Shown piece after piece: positions 60,351 to 64,000 of a stretch of DNA of 64,000 nucleotides. A program made the translations under genes and the position numbers. Below the pieces are notes generated by a model. That model saw only the letters and a list, made by a program, of their open reading frames with translations. It did no database searches and was not told the DNA's origin. Position 1 is the stretch's first letter; each line of letters opens with the position of its first letter. The DNA is from Pseudomonas putida (GTDB lineage Bacteria; Pseudomonadota; Gammaproteobacteria; Pseudomonadales; Pseudomonadaceae): contig NZ_JANHLK010000018.1 in assembly GCF_028682635.1 (NCBI RefSeq), positions 62,001 through 126,000 of the forward strand. The letters are read 5' to 3'.

Positions 60351-61778
60351 TCAGACCGGGGTGGTCTCCTGCGGCAGAATCAGTCGCGAAGGAATCCGTT
60401 GTCGCGAACCCCGCGCCACCCAGTAGTAGATGATGGCGGGAACGATCAGGCCGATCAGCCATGAGATATCGGTGCCGCCCAGTGTATCGACCAGGGGACC
60501 AGTGTAGAAACTGGTAGCAATGAACGGCATCTGAATCAGTACCCCAAGTGTGTAGACCGCAATGCCCGGCAGGTTCCAGCGCCCATAGCGGCCATCGGGA
60601 TCGGACAGGGCGGGTATGTCGTAGCGCTCTTTGGTCACCAGGTAGAAATCCACCAGGTTGATAGCGCTCCAGGGGGTGAAAAACGCCAGCAGGAACAGGA
60701 TGAAGGCGGAAAAATCATGCAGGAACGAGTGCCGCCCCATCAGTGCCAGCGCTGTCGCCAACCCAACCATGATCAGGATGTAGACCGAGCGCAGGGTCCT
60801 GGAGATTTCCTGATTGCCGCGAAAGCCGCTGACGATCGTGGCCAGGGACATGAAGCTGCCGTAGGCGTTGAGAGTGGTGATGGTGACCTTGCCGAACACG
60901 ATACTGAAAAACAGCAGCGAGGCGACAAAGCCACTCGCCCCCAGGCCAACGATGTAGGACACCTCATGGCCGGCAAACTGATCGCCCGCCAGCGCCGCGA
61001 CGAACACGCCGAAGATCATCGAGATCTGTGTGCCGATCACCGATCCCAGGCCCACGGCGAGAAAGGTCTTCACGGCGGATGTGGTTCTCGGCAGGTAGCG
61101 CGAATAGTCCGCGACGTAGGGGCCGAAGGCGATTTGCCAGGAGGCTGACAGCGAGATGGCCAACAGAAAACTGCTCAGGGAAAAATGCCGGTTGGCCAGC
61201 AGTTCGCCGATGTCGTGGGCCGACAGCAAGCGATAGAACAGGTAGAAAAACGACACCACGCCAATCAGGCTCGACAGCCGCCCGATCACATGGATGGTCC
61301 GATAACCGAGCACGGTCAGCACGACGATCATGGTCGCGAAAATCAGAATGCCGCTGGCATCGCTGACGTTCATCAGTTGGCTGATGGCCTGGCCGGCGAG
61401 CACCGAACCGCTGGCCGAAAACCCCACATACATCAGGCAGGCCAGCACGATGGGAATGACCGCGCCATAGACGCCGAACTGCACGCGACTGGAGATCATC
61501 TGGGGCAGGCCCAGCTGTGGCCCCTGGGCCGCATGCAGGGCCATGATCGCGCCGCCCAGCAGTTGCCCGATCAGCAGGCCGATCAACGACCAGAACACAT
61601 CACCGCCCAGCACCACGGCCAGCGCCCCGGTAACGATCGCGGTGACTTGCAGGTTGGCGCCGAACCATAGTGTGAACTGGCTGAGCAGCCGGCCATGGCG
61701 CTCCGATTCGGGGATGTAGTCGATGGATCGCCGTTCTATATACGTCTTGCGCTGCGCACTTTCTTTGGAGGCGGACAT
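60351..61778 (-). CDS. NCS1-family permease (cytosine/purine/hydantoin type)
   Basis: A 475-residue, 12-helix transporter. Family stretches: QFTLWFGANLQVTAIVTGAL (helix 1), the substrate-region LPQMISSRVQFGVYGA, and 'ASWQIAFGPYVADYSRYLP' in helix 6. The NCS1 family carries nucleobases, hydantoins, allantoin, thiamine or related ring compounds with H+ or Na+. The ATG at 61778 is preceded by AGAGGAACC. Located between TetR and an acyl-CoA dehydrogenase, so its substrate is probably the pathway's carbon or nitrogen source. Confidence 0.9.
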   Translation of the reverse strand: MSASKESAQRKTYIERRSIDYIPESERHGRLLSQFTLWFGANLQVTAIVTGALAVVLGGDVFWSLIGLLIGQLLGGAIMALHAAQGPQLGLPQMISSRVQFGVYGAVIPIVLACLMYVGFSASGSVLAGQAISQLMNVSDASGILIFATMIVVLTVLGYRTIHVIGRLSSLIGVVSFFYLFYRLLSAHDIGELLANRHFSLSSFLLAISLSASWQIAFGPYVADYSRYLPRTTSAVKTFLAVGLGSVIGTQISMIFGVFVAALAGDQFAGHEVSYIVGLGASGFVASLLFFSIVFGKVTITTLNAYGSFMSLATIVSGFRGNQEISRTLRSVYILIMVGLATALALMGRHSFLHDFSAFILFLLAFFTPWSAINLVDFYLVTKERYDIPALSDPDGRYGRWNLPGIAVYTLGVLIQMPFIATSFYTGPLVDTLGGTDISWLIGLIVPAIIYYWVARGSRQRIPSRLILPQETTPV

Positions 61779-61871
61779 GGCGGTTCCTCTCGGGTGTCGT
61801 GGCATACGACAACCTTCTCGGGTTGGGATAAAAAGGGCGGGGCGTGGGATCAGGCCCCGGTTGTCGCGTTG

Positions 61872-63014
61872 TTAACGCTGGGCGTCGAGCACGCTTCGCG
61901 AAATGATGATTTTCTGTACTTCCGAGGTGCCCTCGAAAATTCGCAGGATGCGCGCGTCGCGAACGTAGCGTTCCAGCGGGAGGTCGCGGATGTAGCCATA
62001 GCCACCGTGCAGCTGCAGCGCGGCATCGGTGACGAAGCCGGCGCATTCGGCGGCGAACAGCTTGGCGGTGGCCGACTCCAGGCTGAAACGTTCACCGCTG
62101 TCGCGACGCGCGGCGGCTTTCCAGGTGAGCATGCGCGCGGCTTCCAGTTGCGTGTGCATGTCGGCCAGGCGCCATTGCGTGCCTTGATAGGCCGCCAGCG
62201 GCTTGGGCCCGATCTGCCGTTCGCGGACCCAGCCCAGGCTGGCCTGTAACGCCGCATTGGCCACCCCCAGGGACATCGCCGCCACTTCGACGCGGCCGCG
62301 ATCGAGCACCGCCATGGCCGTGTTGAAACCGGCGCCTTCGCTACCCAGTAGTGCCGACGCGGGCAACCAGCAGTCCAGGGATAGCTCATAGATGGTGCTA
62401 CCGCGCAGGCCCATGGTTTTTTCCGGGCTGGAAAAACTGATGCCCTCGGTGCCCTGGGGAATCATGAACGCGCTGATGCCCTTGTGCCCGGCGTCGGCGT
62501 CGGTCTTGGCATAGAGCACGATGAAACCGGCTTCGCGGGCGTTGGTGATGTAGTGCTTGCTGCCGCGAATTCTCCAGCCACCGTCTTCAGGTTGCGCACG
62601 GCAGCGCATGTCGGCCGGGTTGCTACCCGCTGCCGGTTCGGTCAGGGCGAAGGCGCCGAGTAACTCGCCGCTGGCGGCGCGGGGCAACCATTCCTGCTTT
62701 TGCGCTTCGGTGCCGCCGATCAGGATCGAGTCGGTCGCGAGGAAGTGCGCGGTCAAGGCCGACGCGGTGGAGGCGCAGGCACCGGCCACGGCCTCGACCA
62801 CACGGCTCATGGCCAGGCTGCCAATCCCCAGCCCGCCATATTCCTCCGGCAGGTTGATGCCCATGCCACCCAGTTCTGCCAAGGCTTGCAGGCTTTCGGC
62901 GCAGAAGGTTTCGGTTTCGTCGTAATGCTGGGCGCGGGGCTGGATCACCTCGCGGGCCAGTTTTTCAGCGGATTCGATCACCGCCAGTTCCACTTGATCC
63001 AATTCAAAGTTCAT
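61872..63014 (-). CDS. Acyl-CoA dehydrogenase
   Basis: A 380-residue FAD flavoprotein of the short/branched-chain acyl-CoA dehydrogenase type. FAD/substrate signatures LGAFALTEPAAGSN near 118-131 and LHGGYGYIRDLPLERYVRDA near the C-terminus are complete; the catalytic base is the glutamate in RIFEGTSEVQ. It forms a 2,3-double bond in an acyl-CoA, passing electrons to ETF. The start overlaps the CoA-transferase stop by 11 bases, so the two enzymes are coupled. Confidence 0.92.
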   Translation of the reverse strand: MNFELDQVELAVIESAEKLAREVIQPRAQHYDETETFCAESLQALAELGGMGINLPEEYGGLGIGSLAMSRVVEAVAGACASTASALTAHFLATDSILIGGTEAQKQEWLPRAASGELLGAFALTEPAAGSNPADMRCRAQPEDGGWRIRGSKHYITNAREAGFIVLYAKTDADAGHKGISAFMIPQGTEGISFSSPEKTMGLRGSTIYELSLDCWLPASALLGSEGAGFNTAMAVLDRGRVEVAAMSLGVANAALQASLGWVRERQIGPKPLAAYQGTQWRLADMHTQLEAARMLTWKAAARRDSGERFSLESATAKLFAAECAGFVTDAALQLHGGYGYIRDLPLERYVRDARILRIFEGTSEVQKIIISRSVLDAQR

Positions 63015-64000
63015 GGGAAAGCTCCTGTTTGTTCATGCCGAATGCCGCGTTGTCGGCGCCCAGGCGTGGGGCGAGGGTGACGGCGTGGGGTTTGTGGCCA
63101 TTGAAGAAAACCGGTTGCGGCACCAGCGGTTGCGCGGCGCCCTCGGGCCGGATCAGCAGTTGACGGGCGTGCGCCTGTTCACTGTCGGCGGCCTGGGCGA
63201 GGTTCCACACCGGGGAGGAGGGCACGCCGGCATCGAGCAGGATGTCGCAGGCCTGCTCGACGCTCAGCTGGCGCGTCCAGTGTTCGATTTGTGCGCGCAA
63301 CGCCGGCTCGTTCAACGTCCGTTGCGGGTCCTCGGCGAAGCGTGGGTCGCTGGCCAGTTCCGGCTTGCCCATGCACTGGCACAAGCGTTGGAACAGCTTG
63401 TCGCTCGCCACCGCGATGACCACCTGGCCGTCGGCTGCAGAGTAGGTGTCGAAGGGGGTCGATACCGGATGGCGGTTGCCGACAAGGCCGGGCGCAACGC
63501 CGTGGGCGAAGAGATTGGACAGCCCGGTCATTTGCAGGCTGAACAACACATCAAACATGGCCACGTCGATAAATTGCGCACCCGGGGTGTGCCGCTCGCG
63601 GGCGAACAGCGCCGAGCTGATCGCCCAGGCGGCATAGACACCGGCACACAGATCGCCGATGGACTCGCCGCTGCGCGTCGGTCCCGTCTCGGCAAAACCG
63701 GTGACGCTCATCAGGCCGGACATCGCTTGCGCGACAATGTCGTAGGCGGGCTTGTTGGACAGCGGGCCGTGCTGGCCAAAGCCGGAAATGCTCGCGTAGA
63801 TCAGCCTCGGGTTGTATTGCTTGAGGGTATCGAAGTCGATGCCCAGGCGACGGGTTACGCCGGGGCGGAAGTTCTCCACGACGACGTCGGCGTCACGCAC
63901 CAGCTCATACAGTCGGGCGAGGTCCGGGGCGGACTTGAAGTCCATCTCGACACTGCGCTTGCCGCGATTGATCAGGCCGAAATAGACGCTTTCGCCATCC
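63004..64000 (-). CDS. CaiB/BaiF-type CoA-transferase (class III), 5' end beyond the window
   Basis: At least 331 residues are visible; the frame is open to the window edge (the last 55 bases encode YFGLINRGKRSVE before an internal Met), so the N-terminus is missing. Family stretches in order: VVENFRPGVTRRLGIDFDTL, YASISGFGQHGPLSNKPAYD, and SGESIGDLCAGVYAAWAISS, whose aspartate is the catalytic residue that forms the mixed anhydride. It moves CoA between carboxylic acids, feeding the acyl-CoA dehydrogenase encoded next. Confidence 0.9.
   Translation of the reverse strand, partial: DGESVYFGLINRGKRSVEMDFKSAPDLARLYELVRDADVVVENFRPGVTRRLGIDFDTLKQYNPRLIYASISGFGQHGPLSNKPAYDIVAQAMSGLMSVTGFAETGPTRSGESIGDLCAGVYAAWAISSALFARERHTPGAQFIDVAMFDVLFSLQMTGLSNLFAHGVAPGLVGNRHPVSTPFDTYSAADGQVVIAVASDKLFQRLCQCMGKPELASDPRFAEDPQRTLNEPALRAQIEHWTRQLSVEQACDILLDAGVPSSPVWNLAQAADSEQAHARQLLIRPEGAAQPLVPQPVFFNGHKPHAVTLAPRLGADNAAFGMNKQELSHEL

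Overview
The window looks like chromosome of a Pseudomonas of the fluorescens type. This is inferred from GC-rich coding, many divergent LysR/target pairs, an array of REP-like palindromes of the 'GTAGGAGCCGGCTTGCTG' type, a class II (medium-chain) PHA synthase and typical pseudomonad transporters. There are no rRNA or tRNA genes, no CRISPR array and no replication origin.

Layout. (1) 61-2805: a DHA2-type MFS exporter with a small NTF2-like protein, divergent from a LysR regulator. (2) 2816-4596: terminator, tandem REP array and an outer-membrane porin. (3) 4987-20151: one unbroken minus-strand run of 15 recognised genes. It would be read from an ABC importer through SDR, cupin, alpha/beta hydrolase, IclR regulator, a second SDR, a ThDP enzyme, aspartate-dehydrogenase-like protein, aldehyde dehydrogenase, extradiol (VOC) dioxygenase, FAD monooxygenase, a small helical protein, Rieske oxygenase and its reductase, ending at a strong terminator. 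This is a self-contained uptake, ring hydroxylation and ring cleavage pathway with its own regulator. A perfect 20-bp palindrome upstream of the first gene is the likely IclR operator. From memory, the half from the ABC genes to the aldehyde dehydrogenase resembles P. aeruginosa PAO1 PA3504-PA3514, whose physiological role I do not know to be settled. It is the best candidate here for an undescribed system.

(4) 20497-24198: glycogen-debranching-type glucosidase, GT4 glycosyltransferase and a small hypothetical protein. (5) 24431-29576: a split (two-subunit) transketolase with an ACS-family MFS carrier and an SDR, divergent from a GcvA-like LysR regulator; probably sugar or sugar-acid catabolism. 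(6) 29762-34442: cytochrome b561, an extended SDR divergent from a MerR regulator, and a LysR/quinone-oxidoreductase pair. (7) 34488-42201: accessory island. It holds a frameshifted IS1182-family element, two tandem LssY_C-like lipoproteins, a lipoprotein alpha/beta hydrolase, and a polymorphic-toxin-like protein with an AT-richer C-terminus followed by a probable immunity gene.

(8) 42436-45622: AraC regulator, low-specificity threonine aldolase, manganese catalase. (9) 45690-50180: a decay hotspot with three internally deleted pseudogenes (ZIP transporter, PHA depolymerase, FAD amine/amino-acid oxidase) around an intact class II PHA synthase and a Mut7-C protein. (10) 50225-56816: GNAT, LysR/MFS pair, DUF1254/DUF1214 lipoprotein, Fic protein. 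(11) 57304-64000: SDR and periplasmic cupin divergent from LysR, then TetR, NCS1 permease, acyl-CoA dehydrogenase and a CaiB-type CoA-transferase cut by the window edge, together a probable acyl-CoA catabolic operon.

All functions are read from protein motifs and context by eye; no database search was run.
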